A stretch of 8,975 nucleotides of DNA from an uncultured Methanomethylovorans sp. (GTDB lineage: Archaea > Halobacteriota > Methanosarcinia > Methanosarcinales > Methanosarcinaceae), in NCBI GenBank assembly GCA_937968035.1, contig CALBTS010000160.1, forward strand, positions 1-8,975, written 5' to 3'. Under the pieces are notes generated by a model, which worked only from the letters and a program-made list of their open reading frames with translations, ran no database searches and was not told the origin of the DNA. The position numbers and the translations under genes are program-made. The stretch's first letter is position 1, and each line of letters opens with the position of its first letter. Below, one piece after another: positions 1-5,984 of the stretch.

Positions 1-352
1 ATGTGGATTTCACCTCGGGGATATCCCCCTTGCGTGTCACGTTGGTCATGTCCCAGGCCTCCTCGGTAAACATTGTTCCCCAATAAACCGGGTGGACGGT
101 ATCACGTTCAAACTTCATTTCCGGTACCACCTCCAGCCAGGTGCGGTATCTGCCGTCACAGGTGTGCGAGGTCATAACCGAGCCGTCTGTTGAGGCCAGC
201 CTGCCCACCATGATGCTGGTGCAGTTTTCGGCGTAGCCGGGACCGTCAGGGTCGACGTCTTTGGCGAATTGTCCGGCGGCAAGAAGCGGGAATGCTGCCA
301 GAAGGAGGATAAATCCTGTTCTGATAGCGGCAGATAAGGTCTGATTCTTCAT
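1..352 (-). CDS. C69-family peptidase (dipeptidase), 5' part, runs off the window
   Basis: The minus strand is open from an ATG at 352-350 to the window edge, giving 117 codons with no stop; the rest of the gene lies outside. Residues 1-26 form a signal peptide: two polar/basic patches, then a hydrophobic stretch ending LLAAG. The mature part has the look of peptidase family C69 (PepD-like N-terminal nucleophile hydrolases): Asn43-Cys44-Thr-Ser with Cys44 as the expected nucleophile, then a glycine-rich run ending in DGSVMTSHTCD, the usual block after the nucleophile. Members cleave dipeptides or act as amidohydrolases, and in Bacteroidales they are often exported. The gene is transcribed away from the cassette array and is clearly richer in G+C than the array, so it is probably an ordinary chromosomal neighbour rather than part of the system. 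Family call is by motif recognition only. Confidence 0.8.
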   Translation of the reverse strand, partial: MKNQTLSAAIRTGFILLLAAFPLLAAGQFAKDVDPDGPGYAENCTSIMVGRLASTDGSVMTSHTCDGRYRTWLEVVPEMKFERDTVHPVYWGTMFTEEAWDMTNVTRKGDIPEVKST

Positions 353-402
353 AATTGGTTGTTTGCTGACAAAAATAGTCGGGTTATTCAACTTAATGTT
401 GC

Positions 403-410
403 CAAAGATA
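403..410 (-). promoter_or_regulatory. Possible -7 box for the C69 peptidase gene
   Basis: Read on the minus strand this is TATCTTTG, an exact match to the Bacteroidetes -7 consensus TAnnTTTG, about 50 bp upstream of the peptidase ATG. I see no convincing -33 TTTG at the expected distance, so the call is tentative. The remaining bases between 353 and 474 show no gene or strong repeat. Confidence 0.35.
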
Positions 411-481
411 ATATTCTGCAGCATAATGCCACGGCGTTGTTGCCAGGTATGAAATGCACAGATCATGATAGAAGTATGTCA

Positions 482-608
482 TTCATTCCAATTTCATGCA
501 ATTTGTGCCATAAATATGTAGTTCATGCCTTTTTTCTGTCGTTCATGCCAAAAACATGTCGTTCATACCAGGCGGTATTGACATGGATTTATAAGTGGAT
601 TAATTTTG
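482..608 (+). promoter_or_regulatory. Cassette 1 promoter: five 20-bp direct repeats plus -33/-7 boxes
   Basis: Five copies of an 8-bp core (TTCRTGCC and variants) lie at 482-489, 502-509, 522-529, 542-549 and 562-569, exactly 20 bp apart. The last core ends 8 bp before a -33 TTG at 578-580, followed by a 20-bp spacer and TAATTTTG at 601-608, a perfect Bacteroidetes -7 box. Transcription should start near 615, leaving a UTR of about 40 nt before the peptide ATG at 655. The direct repeats on one helical face, abutting the -33 box, look like a binding array for an activator. This copy has one repeat more than the other four blocks and its outer repeats are the most degenerate. Confidence 0.8.
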
Positions 609-654
609 ACTTGATACGTTTGGTTTCTATTGTCGAACTAAAGTTTAACAGATC

Positions 655-912
655 ATGAAAAAGATTAAGATTATCTCAGTGATTGGTGCTGTAGCTCTTC
701 TTCTCTTATTGAATTTTAGCATAATAAGCAGCAATGGTAGAGTAGAAGAGATGTATGTTTCTGCAACTCCTGAATTAGCATCTGCGGATGAACAGTGTAA
801 GTTGTTTGAGTATTTTAGTGTGTGCCATTGCCGGTATGGAGAAATCTATTGTCTTCTTGCCAATTGTCCTGCAGGATATTTATGTGATGCCTTAATTGTT
901 GTTGAGGAATAA
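655..912 (+). CDS. NVEALA-like cysteine-rich secreted peptide precursor, cassette 1
   Basis: 85 residues, function unknown. Residues 1-5 are basic and 6-24 hydrophobic, a signal sequence or membrane anchor. Residues 27-44 correspond to the NVEALA region of Bacteroidales peptides and end in Ala42-Ser43-Ala44, a possible signal peptidase I site. The remaining 41 residues carry all six cysteines (48, 57, 59, 66, 71, 77; spacing x8, x1, x6, x4, x5), enough for three disulfides, and an acidic C-terminus. The start is set by the ATCATGAAAAAG context shared by all five peptide genes and by the promoter 40-50 bp upstream. The leader (residues 1-37) is identical to that of the cassette 2 peptide except Phe21/Tyr, whereas the cysteine-rich parts share little beyond the cysteines. 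It is followed after 61 bp by a lipoprotein gene on the same strand. Confidence 0.85.
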   Translation: MKKIKIISVIGAVALLLLLNFSIISSNGRVEEMYVSATPELASADEQCKLFEYFSVCHCRYGEIYCLLANCPAGYLCDALIVVEE

Positions 913-936
913 TATGTAAGATATCAGCCCCAACGA

Positions 937-959
937 ATGCAATTATCCCAATAATTCAT
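937..959 (+). other. Weak hairpin between peptide 1 and lipoprotein 1
   Basis: AATTAT (941-946), loop CCCA, ATAATT (951-956), extended by ATG/CAT across one bulged base. There is no T tract after it, so it is not a convincing terminator. It is listed because cassettes 3 and 4 have stronger hairpins at the same relative place. Confidence 0.3.
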
Positions 960-973
960 CAGAACCTGTTTCA

Positions 974-2134
974 GTGGATAGACATACTCAGTTATTAATG
1001 CTCCTGATGCTGATTCCTTTGGGTTGCAAAAGCCCAGAAATCTACAAGGAACGCTACACACTTACACCGGTAGATAAGCCGTTGGAAATTCCAATAGGCA
1101 GCCAAACTAAAAATTTTGTTTTTTATTCTCAGTATGTCCTCCTTGAAGGGATTAACTACCTTGGAATACTGAATTTCGAAAGAAACAGAATTGAGATTTA
1201 CAATCTTGATTCAGGTACAGTAGCCAGGAAACTTCAGTTCTTTCACGATGGCCCTGAAGCTTTTGGAAGGGTCTCAAATTTCTTTATAGAAACTCTTGAT
1301 TCATTAATTGTGGATTGCGATAGTGAAATGTCTGTTGGTATATCAGACGGCAAGGGGAAAATATTAAAGGAGATGTCATATCGTGAGGACATTAGTGGTC
1401 GAAGTTTCGTTCCCACTCCTCCATGGATTGGTTCGCGCCCCTATAAAGTAGGCAATACAATTTATTATTTGCAATCCCACATGTCCGAGGAGGCCAATGG
1501 AATACTCACAGAAGAGAAGCGCAAAGAAACATTTCTTAATGTGGCGTTGAACACAGAGACGGGGATAAGCTATACTCTGCCACTGGTTTATCCTGCAGAG
1601 ATGGTCGGACAAGAAATTTGGGAATCACCAAACGTAATGAGAACGATTAATGAAGATGGGCTTTTTGTCTATCATTTCTCAAATCTGACTGACCTATTTG
1701 TGTCAGTTGACAATCAGACTTTCGGAAAAGTGAGAATAGAAAGTAATTACAAACTCAAACTGAATGGAGATGCATTTAAGTTCAGATACGATATGACAGG
1801 TGCTTTAATGAATACACTTACACATGACATGCTTAGGGATATTTTCTATGACAAATACCGTAATTGCTATTATATTTTTTACATGAAACGGAATGAAAAT
1901 CCGGATGCAGGGAGAAATCTCTTTCTGAAATTACAATATCCTGATTGTTTTATCCTGATTTTGGACAAGGATCTGAAACATATGGGAGAAGTATTTCTAC
2001 CTGACAATACATATTCATTCCAGTTTTCTTTTATCACCCCTGATGGCCTTTACATTTCAGAGGACCATCCCAATAATCCGGATTTCGATGAGGATTTCAT
2101 GAGATTCAGGTTGTTTAGACTGGTAAAACAATGA
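974..2134 (+). CDS. DUF4221-like beta-propeller lipoprotein, cassette 1
   Basis: 386 residues, the usual size for the DUF4221/TolB-like lipoproteins of Bacteroidales, whose role is unknown. The GTG start gives a signal peptide (residues 1-17) and a lipobox ending Leu-Gly-Cys18; an in-frame ATG at 998 would leave a very short signal, and no ATG lies between 974 and the upstream in-frame stop at 917-919. The mature protein contains repeated hydrophobic beta segments with aromatic pairs and short turns, as expected of a propeller; family landmarks are IPIGSQTKNF near residue 40, IEIYNLDSG near 73, YPAEMVG near 205 and YRNCYYIFY near 297. The last 29 residues (GLYISEDHPNNPDFDED onward) are identical to those of lipoproteins 2 and 3. 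It is a predicted outer-membrane or surface lipoprotein, cotranscribed with the peptide 61 bp upstream. Confidence 0.8.
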   Translation: MDRHTQLLMLLMLIPLGCKSPEIYKERYTLTPVDKPLEIPIGSQTKNFVFYSQYVLLEGINYLGILNFERNRIEIYNLDSGTVARKLQFFHDGPEAFGRVSNFFIETLDSLIVDCDSEMSVGISDGKGKILKEMSYREDISGRSFVPTPPWIGSRPYKVGNTIYYLQSHMSEEANGILTEEKRKETFLNVALNTETGISYTLPLVYPAEMVGQEIWESPNVMRTINEDGLFVYHFSNLTDLFVSVDNQTFGKVRIESNYKLKLNGDAFKFRYDMTGALMNTLTHDMLRDIFYDKYRNCYYIFYMKRNENPDAGRNLFLKLQYPDCFILILDKDLKHMGEVFLPDNTYSFQFSFITPDGLYISEDHPNNPDFDEDFMRFRLFRLVKQ

Positions 2135-2223
2135 GGACATGAAGATGGTTTTTCGTGCCGTTTTTATGTCGTTCATGCCGATTTTCTGTCGTTCGTGCCA
2201 AAAACATGTCGTTCATGCCGGGG
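2039..2223 (+). repeat. Cassette-border repeat, copy A
   Basis: 185 bp identical, base for base as I read it, to 3706-3890. It covers the last 96 bp of lipoprotein gene 1, the short spacer and the four-repeat regulatory array, and stops just before the -33 box. Similarity resumes imperfectly across the promoter, UTR and peptide leader. Codon-level variation expected between old paralogues is absent here while it is abundant upstream of 2039. Confidence 0.9.
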
Positions 2224-2258
2224 ATTATTGACACGGACTTATTAATGGGTTAATTTTG
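2152..2258 (+). promoter_or_regulatory. Cassette 2 promoter: four 20-bp direct repeats plus -33/-7 boxes
   Basis: Cores TTCGTGCC (2152-2159), TTCATGCC (2172-2179), TTCGTGCC (2192-2199) and TTCATGCC (2212-2219), exact 20-bp period. Then 8 bp to the -33 TTG (2228-2230), 20 bp, and TAATTTTG (2251-2258). It begins only 17 bp after the stop codon of lipoprotein gene 1, with no terminator between, so cassette 2 could also receive read-through. Confidence 0.85.
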
Positions 2259-2304
2259 AATTGATACAAAGGTTTTCTATTGTCGAACCATAAATTAACA
2301 AATC

Positions 2305-2565
2305 ATGAAAAAGATTAAGATTATCTCAGTGATTGGTGCTGTAGCTCTTCTTCTCTTGTTGAATTATAGCATTATAAGCAGCAATGGCAGAGTAGAAGAG
2401 ATGTATGTTTCTGCAAATCCAGACATGGCTTTAGCTGACGGACAATGCTATCTTTCTATCGCTACCTGCAGATGCATGTGTGATTTGCAGGTTGGATATT
2501 ATTGCGCAGCAAAATGTATTGTAAGCGGGCAAGAATGCGAATATTATGATGATCAGAATCAATAG
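2305..2565 (+). CDS. NVEALA-like cysteine-rich secreted peptide precursor, cassette 2
   Basis: 86 residues, function unknown. The leader (1-37) is the cassette 1 leader with one substitution; at DNA level the first 112 bases differ at four positions. The leader ends at Ala42-Leu43-Ala44 just before Asp-Gly-Gln-Cys48. The cysteine-rich part has seven cysteines: the common frame at 48, 57, 59, 67, 71 and 78 (x8, x1, x7, x3, x6) plus an extra Cys55 inside the first loop, so one thiol may be free, used for a dimer, or alternatively paired. The C-terminus is acidic and polar. The 5' UTR version (ccataaattaacaaatc) matches cassette 4 rather than its neighbours 1 and 3. A lipoprotein gene follows after 69 bp. 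Confidence 0.85.
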   Translation: MKKIKIISVIGAVALLLLLNYSIISSNGRVEEMYVSANPDMALADGQCYLSIATCRCMCDLQVGYYCAAKCIVSGQECEYYDDQNQ

Positions 2566-2634
2566 CTTGTTCAAGTTGCTGATTCACATCACTTCCCTAA
2601 TCATCCTGATTCCATAAGCTATAGTTTTAATTTC

Positions 2635-3801
2635 GTGTTTAAAAAGCAGTCATTCATATTTTTGCTGCTGGCAAGTTGCCTTCTGACACCAGGATGCAGG
2701 AACAGTAGTAATCATGCCTATACGGTTGAACTGAAAGCTTCAGACAAAAGAATAGATCTCAGGTTAGACCCGGATTCCCGCAATTTGGTATTTATGTATG
2801 ATTCCTTTGTCTGGAATGATTCCACATTTTTTGCATGTTACAATGAAAGAAGGAATCAGGTGGAGATATACAATCTCAAGAAGGGAGATTTATCAGCATC
2901 AATACAGTTTCAAACCGAAGGACCTGATGCAATTATTGGCATTGCAGATTTTATAATGCAAACCCCCGATACAATATATGCAATTAATTTTGGAACGAAC
3001 GAGATTGCATGTGTCAGCAATGACGGCAGTGTTTTTAATAGGATTTCAATTTCAACAGACATTGAGGGAAGAGAGATACAACCCGTTTACTATGAAGAGG
3101 GTCTTAAGAATTTTATTATCGATGGAGATATCTACCTGGGGCAGGAATACAGACTGGCTAACATGTCTAATTTGTCACAGGATTTACTCGAAAGAACCAG
3201 GATAAACGTCATGGTTAATACGGGTTCAGGGGATTGTATATCATCAACTTTAACTTATCCTGTGGAATTGCTGGGAAGGGATGTGTCCGGAATGAAGGTT
3301 TACAGAGATATTGCATTCGATAATGGCTTCATATATCATTTTGGTCAGCTTAATTCATTGTATATCACGAAGGATCATATATCATTCAGTCAGGTTCCAT
3401 TGAGAATCAAATATGATTTGCAATTTCCTCAGGGGAATCAGGATATGCTGTTAAAAGGATTTGAGAAATACTATGATTATTATTTACAACATGATGAATT
3501 ATTGAATATTTATTTCGATAAATACAGATATTGCTACTACTTGGTTGTCAGGGTCAGGGGAAGAGGCATTGAAAAGGGGAAAGACTTTAGCATGCAGTTT
3601 ATGTATCCCAAATGTATGATAGTAGCGCTGGATAGAAACCTGAATTCTATGGGAGAATTTTTTTTGCCTGATGATAAGTATTCGTGCCAGGTAATGTTTG
3701 TTACTCCTGATGGCCTTTACATTTCAGAGGACCATCCCAATAATCCGGATTTCGATGAGGATTTCATGAGATTCAGGTTGTTTAGACTGGTAAAACAATG
3801 A
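2635..3801 (+). CDS. DUF4221-like beta-propeller lipoprotein, cassette 2
   Basis: 388 residues. GTG at 2635 is the only plausible start: it gives Met-Phe-Lys-Lys, a hydrophobic core and two candidate lipobox cysteines, Cys15 (Leu-Ala-Ser-Cys, the better match) or Cys21 (Thr-Pro-Gly-Cys). The body is a clear paralogue of the other three lipoproteins, with shared landmarks RIDLRLDPDSRNLVF near residue 40, VEIYNLKKG near 77, YPVELLGRDVSGM near 206 and YRYCYYLVV near 298, but most other positions differ. The last 29 residues are identical to lipoproteins 1 and 3 and lie in the border repeat. It is a predicted envelope lipoprotein, cotranscribed with peptide 2; the intergenic 69 bp shows no strong hairpin. 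The ligand is unknown; pairing with its own peptide is inference from gene order. Confidence 0.8.
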   Translation: MFKKQSFIFLLLASCLLTPGCRNSSNHAYTVELKASDKRIDLRLDPDSRNLVFMYDSFVWNDSTFFACYNERRNQVEIYNLKKGDLSASIQFQTEGPDAIIGIADFIMQTPDTIYAINFGTNEIACVSNDGSVFNRISISTDIEGREIQPVYYEEGLKNFIIDGDIYLGQEYRLANMSNLSQDLLERTRINVMVNTGSGDCISSTLTYPVELLGRDVSGMKVYRDIAFDNGFIYHFGQLNSLYITKDHISFSQVPLRIKYDLQFPQGNQDMLLKGFEKYYDYYLQHDELLNIYFDKYRYCYYLVVRVRGRGIEKGKDFSMQFMYPKCMIVALDRNLNSMGEFFLPDDKYSCQVMFVTPDGLYISEDHPNNPDFDEDFMRFRLFRLVKQ

Positions 3802-3954
3802 GGACATGAAGATGGTTTTTCGTGCCGTTTTTATGTCGTTCATGCCGATTTTCTGTCGTTCGTGCCAAAAACATGTCGTTCATGCCGGGGGGTATTGACA
3901 TAGACTTCTTAAAGGCTTAATTTTGAATTGATACAAAAGTTTTCTATTGTCGAA
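3706..3954 (+). repeat. Cassette-border repeat, copy B
   Basis: Positions 3706-3890 are identical to copy A (2039-2223), and 3715-3954 (240 bp) are identical to copy C (5369-5608). The B/C identity covers the 3' end of the lipoprotein gene, the repeat array, the whole promoter and most of the 5' UTR, and breaks 17 bp before the peptide ATG, where this copy has the cassette 1 type of UTR end. Confidence 0.9.
3819..3925 (+). promoter_or_regulatory. Cassette 3 promoter: four 20-bp direct repeats plus -33/-7 boxes
   Basis: Cores at 3819-3826, 3839-3846, 3859-3866 and 3879-3886 with exact 20-bp period, then 8 bp, -33 TTG (3895-3897), 20 bp, and TAATTTTG (3918-3925). Expected start of transcription is near 3932, about 40 nt before the peptide ATG. 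Confidence 0.85.
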
Positions 3955-3971
3955 TCAAAGTTTAACAGATC

Positions 3972-4220
3972 ATGAAAAAGATTAAAATCGCGCTTCTGAG
4001 TACTATTTTACTGACATTACTATTCATAAATGTCGACTTTAAAGGTAATACAGAAGAAATGCACCTGTCAATAACACCAGAGCAAGCGCAATCATCGGGT
4101 CAGTGCTGGATGAATCTCGCAACCGGGAATTGTACATGTCCGGATCAAAGAGATTTGGCATGTATTGCAATTTGTAATGGCCCTGGTATAACATGTGGTG
4201 AAGTTGTTGTCGAGAATTAG
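3972..4220 (+). CDS. NVEALA-like cysteine-rich secreted peptide precursor, cassette 3
   Basis: 82 residues, the shortest of the five; function unknown. The N-terminus keeps Met-Lys-Lys-Ile-Lys-Ile, then a different hydrophobic segment (7-22), so this leader is diverged from those of peptides 1, 2 and 4. Residues 28-41 (TEEMHLSITPEQAQ) align with the NVEALA region, but the Ala-x-Ala of the others is replaced by Ala39-Gln40-Ser41, still a tolerable signal peptidase I site. Six cysteines at 45, 54, 56, 64, 68 and 75 give x8, x1, x7, x3, x6, the same frame as peptides 2 and 4. The start follows the shared ATCATGAAAAAG context. A terminator-like hairpin separates it from the lipoprotein gene 80 bp downstream. 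Confidence 0.85.
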   Translation: MKKIKIALLSTILLTLLFINVDFKGNTEEMHLSITPEQAQSSGQCWMNLATGNCTCPDQRDLACIAICNGPGITCGEVVVEN

Positions 4221-4233
4221 AGAACTTCTTTTC

Positions 4234-4287
4234 AATGCCGTGGTTGAATGAGTCTGGAAAATGATTCATTCAAGCTGGCATTTTTTT
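4234..4287 (+). terminator. Terminator or attenuator hairpin after peptide 3
   Basis: AATGCC (4234-4239) pairs with GGCATT (4277-4282), and inside it TTGAATGA (4244-4251) pairs with TCATTCAA (4266-4273). The right arm runs into a T tract (T at 4281-4287). It sits between the peptide stop and the lipoprotein start at 4301, so partial termination would give more peptide than lipoprotein message. Confidence 0.65.
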
Positions 4288-4300
4288 AGGATAGTTTGTT

Positions 4301-5455
4301 ATGAGCCTTGACAAAATATTTTTATTCTTGATTTTCACGCTGTTGCTTTCCTCATGTAAGAATGATGGAAAGTATCCTGGCCGATATACCCTGATTCGGG
4401 AGGACACTAATTTGGTACTTCCGATTGGGCACGATTCAAAAAACCTTTCTTTTTGCATTGAGTACTATCGTGCTTATGGTACTGATTATTTGGCCGTAGC
4501 AAACCACAAACAATATTCTATTGAGATATATGATCTGAACAGAAGAGTTTTGGGAAATATTATCCATCCGGGAATTGAAGGAACAAATGCTCTGACTCCG
4601 TATTCTTTTCTTGTTAAAAATCCTGATACAATAGTCGGTTTTCAACTTAATGCAATGTTGGGAATAATTTCCCAGGGGGGCGAGGTTATAAAGCGAATTA
4701 CATTTGATCGGGACCAGAAAGGCAGGATTAACAGATTTGCCGAAAAAGTTGGAGGAGGTAAGCCGTTAATAAAGGACAACGTTGTTTCTCTGGTCCAGGA
4801 ATATCGCGAACCAGAAAACAATGGCATTCTGACACCTCAATCACTCCTTCATACTAATGTGAATACATGTGTAGATCTCTTATCAGGAGAAGTAACTACT
4901 TCATCTCTGACCTATCCTGCAGAGCTGATAGGCAGGGATGTCTCTGGTATGGAGACATGCAGGACACTTGGGTACAACGGACTGTTTGTCTATCATTTCA
5001 GATTGCTGAAGTATCTTTATCTTACATATGATCATATTACTTTTACAAAGGTTCCTCTTGAAACCAATTATAGCCTGCATCTTGAGGAAGAACACTGGAG
5101 ATATTTGTACGATATGACAGGAGCTATGCGATATTCACTTGAGAAAGATGAGGTACAGAACATTTATTTTGATGAGTTCAGAGAATGTTATTATGTATTC
5201 GTCAGGAAGAGATGTGAGAATTATGACAAAAATATTGACTTTCTTTCAAAATTCATGTTTCCTCATTGCTTTATTATTATTCTGGATAAGACCCTGAAAA
5301 ATATGGGAGAGGTTTTTCTTCCGGATGATACTTACTCTTGTCAGATGGTTTTTATCACGCCTGAAGGACTTTACATTTCAGAGGACCATCCCAATAATCC
5401 GGATTTCGATGAGGATTTCATGAGATTCAGGTTGTTTAGACTGGTAAAACAATGA
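4301..5455 (+). CDS. DUF4221-like beta-propeller lipoprotein, cassette 3
   Basis: 384 residues, ATG start. The signal peptide is the cleanest of the set: Lys5, a Phe/Leu/Ile core, and Leu-Leu-Ser-Ser-Cys19 as lipobox. Landmarks shared with the paralogues are LPIGHDSKNLSF near residue 45, IEIYDLNRR near 74, YPAELIGRDVSGM near 206 and FRECYYVFV near 295. The segment TNYSLHL...RYLYDMTGA near 250-275 is closest to lipoprotein 1 (SNYKLKL...KFRYDMTGA), whereas the YPAELIGRDVSGM region is closest to lipoprotein 2, so similarity among the copies is mosaic. The C-terminal 29 residues are identical to copies 1 and 2. It is a predicted envelope lipoprotein of unknown ligand, expressed by read-through of the hairpin just upstream unless it has its own promoter, which I do not see. 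Confidence 0.8.
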   Translation: MSLDKIFLFLIFTLLLSSCKNDGKYPGRYTLIREDTNLVLPIGHDSKNLSFCIEYYRAYGTDYLAVANHKQYSIEIYDLNRRVLGNIIHPGIEGTNALTPYSFLVKNPDTIVGFQLNAMLGIISQGGEVIKRITFDRDQKGRINRFAEKVGGGKPLIKDNVVSLVQEYREPENNGILTPQSLLHTNVNTCVDLLSGEVTTSSLTYPAELIGRDVSGMETCRTLGYNGLFVYHFRLLKYLYLTYDHITFTKVPLETNYSLHLEEEHWRYLYDMTGAMRYSLEKDEVQNIYFDEFRECYYVFVRKRCENYDKNIDFLSKFMFPHCFIIILDKTLKNMGEVFLPDDTYSCQMVFITPEGLYISEDHPNNPDFDEDFMRFRLFRLVKQ

Positions 5456-5608
5456 GGACATGAAGATGGTTTTTCGTGCCGTTTTTATGTCGTTCATGCC
5501 GATTTTCTGTCGTTCGTGCCAAAAACATGTCGTTCATGCCGGGGGGTATTGACATAGACTTCTTAAAGGCTTAATTTTGAATTGATACAAAAGTTTTCTA
5601 TTGTCGAA
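5369..5608 (+). repeat. Cassette-border repeat, copy C
   Basis: 240 bp identical to 3715-3954 by reading. It ends at the same UTR point where cassettes switch between two alternative UTR ends. A fourth, eroded version of its gene-tail part is present at about 7065-7125 at the end of lipoprotein gene 4, but there the regulatory array does not follow. Confidence 0.9.
5473..5579 (+). promoter_or_regulatory. Cassette 4 promoter: four 20-bp direct repeats plus -33/-7 boxes
   Basis: Cores at 5473-5480, 5493-5500, 5513-5520 and 5533-5540, then 8 bp, -33 TTG (5549-5551), 20 bp, and TAATTTTG (5572-5579). It is identical in sequence to the cassette 3 promoter. It is expected to drive peptide 4 and, by read-through, the four-gene run to 8396. 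Confidence 0.85.
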
Positions 5609-5625
5609 CCATAAATTAACAAATC

Positions 5626-5901
5626 ATGAAAAAGATTAAAATCATTTTATTGACTGCTACTGTGGTAGTTCTTGTGGTATTGAATATCAGCGTTATCAGT
5701 AGCAATGGCAATGTGGAAGAGGTATACCTTGGGTTGATGCCTGAGAATGCGTTAGCTGATGGACAATGTTGGTTGGAATATGGCTCCGCTTTATGCTTTT
5801 GTGATATCCAATATGGTCCATTATGTGGAGGTAACCATTGCCAGGACCTGGTAGTAAGATGTAAAGGCAATGAGACAGAACTTGATGAGTGCAGTGACTA
5901 G
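5626..5901 (+). CDS. NVEALA-like cysteine-rich secreted peptide precursor, cassette 4
   Basis: 91 residues, the longest of the five; function unknown. Basic start (Lys2, Lys3, Lys5), hydrophobic residues 6-24, then Asn-Gly-Asn-Val-Glu-Glu at 27-32 and Glu-Asn-Ala-Leu-Ala at 40-44, close to the NVEALA signature, directly before Asp-Gly-Gln-Cys48. Cysteines at 48, 57, 59, 67, 72 and 79 keep the common frame (x8, x1, x7, x4, x6); a seventh, Cys89, sits in an added acidic tail. Its UTR end matches cassette 2. The gene heads the only cassette that also carries a CSSC lipoprotein and a signal peptidase. A strong hairpin lies between it and the lipoprotein gene. Confidence 0.85.
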   Translation: MKKIKIILLTATVVVLVVLNISVISSNGNVEEVYLGLMPENALADGQCWLEYGSALCFCDIQYGPLCGGNHCQDLVVRCKGNETELDECSD

Positions 5902-5927
5902 GTTATGGTTTATTAATGATAGAGTAG

Positions 5928-5964
5928 TTCCGGCTAGTTTTAGTTGTAAAACTAACCGGAATTT
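5928..5964 (+). terminator. Strong hairpin (terminator or attenuator) after peptide 4
   Basis: TTCCGG-C-TAGTTTTA (5928-5942), loop GTTG (5943-5946), TAAAACTA-A-CCGGAA (5947-5961): 14 pairs with one C/A mismatch, followed only by a short TTT. It is a very stable stem with a tetraloop; the weak T tract suggests partial termination or a 3'-end-protecting stem rather than full stop, since three genes downstream have no other visible promoter. Confidence 0.6.
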
Positions 5965-5984
5965 AACATAAAAAGACCGGAAAT

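Noticed and set aside
482..569. 20-bp-period repeats as a small CRISPR array
   Set aside because: The spacing parts are themselves similar (A/T run plus TGTCG), the period is far too short, and the same block recurs before every cassette at fixed distance from a promoter.
359..658. 99-codon open frame across the first repeat array
   Set aside because: It runs through the repeats and the promoter boxes; the 20-bp unit is translated in three rotating frames (SFMP, CRS, VVHA), which explains the open frame. No signal peptide or family likeness.
655..912. Peptides as double-glycine (GG) leader bacteriocins or radical-SAM natural product precursors
   Set aside because: The leaders have a strong hydrophobic segment and Ala-x-Ala, not a Gly-Gly cleavage site, and no C39 transporter, radical SAM or other maturase is in the window.
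2139..2231. 30-codon frame starting right after lipoprotein 1 (also after 2 and 3) as a small protein
   Set aside because: It is open in all copies only because the copies are identical DNA; it lies upstream of the mapped promoter geometry and its coding content is just the repeat unit.
4039..4269. Minus-strand open frames within the cassettes
   Set aside because: They are antisense to clear genes with signal peptides and paralogues, are not conserved among the cassettes, and lack promoters.
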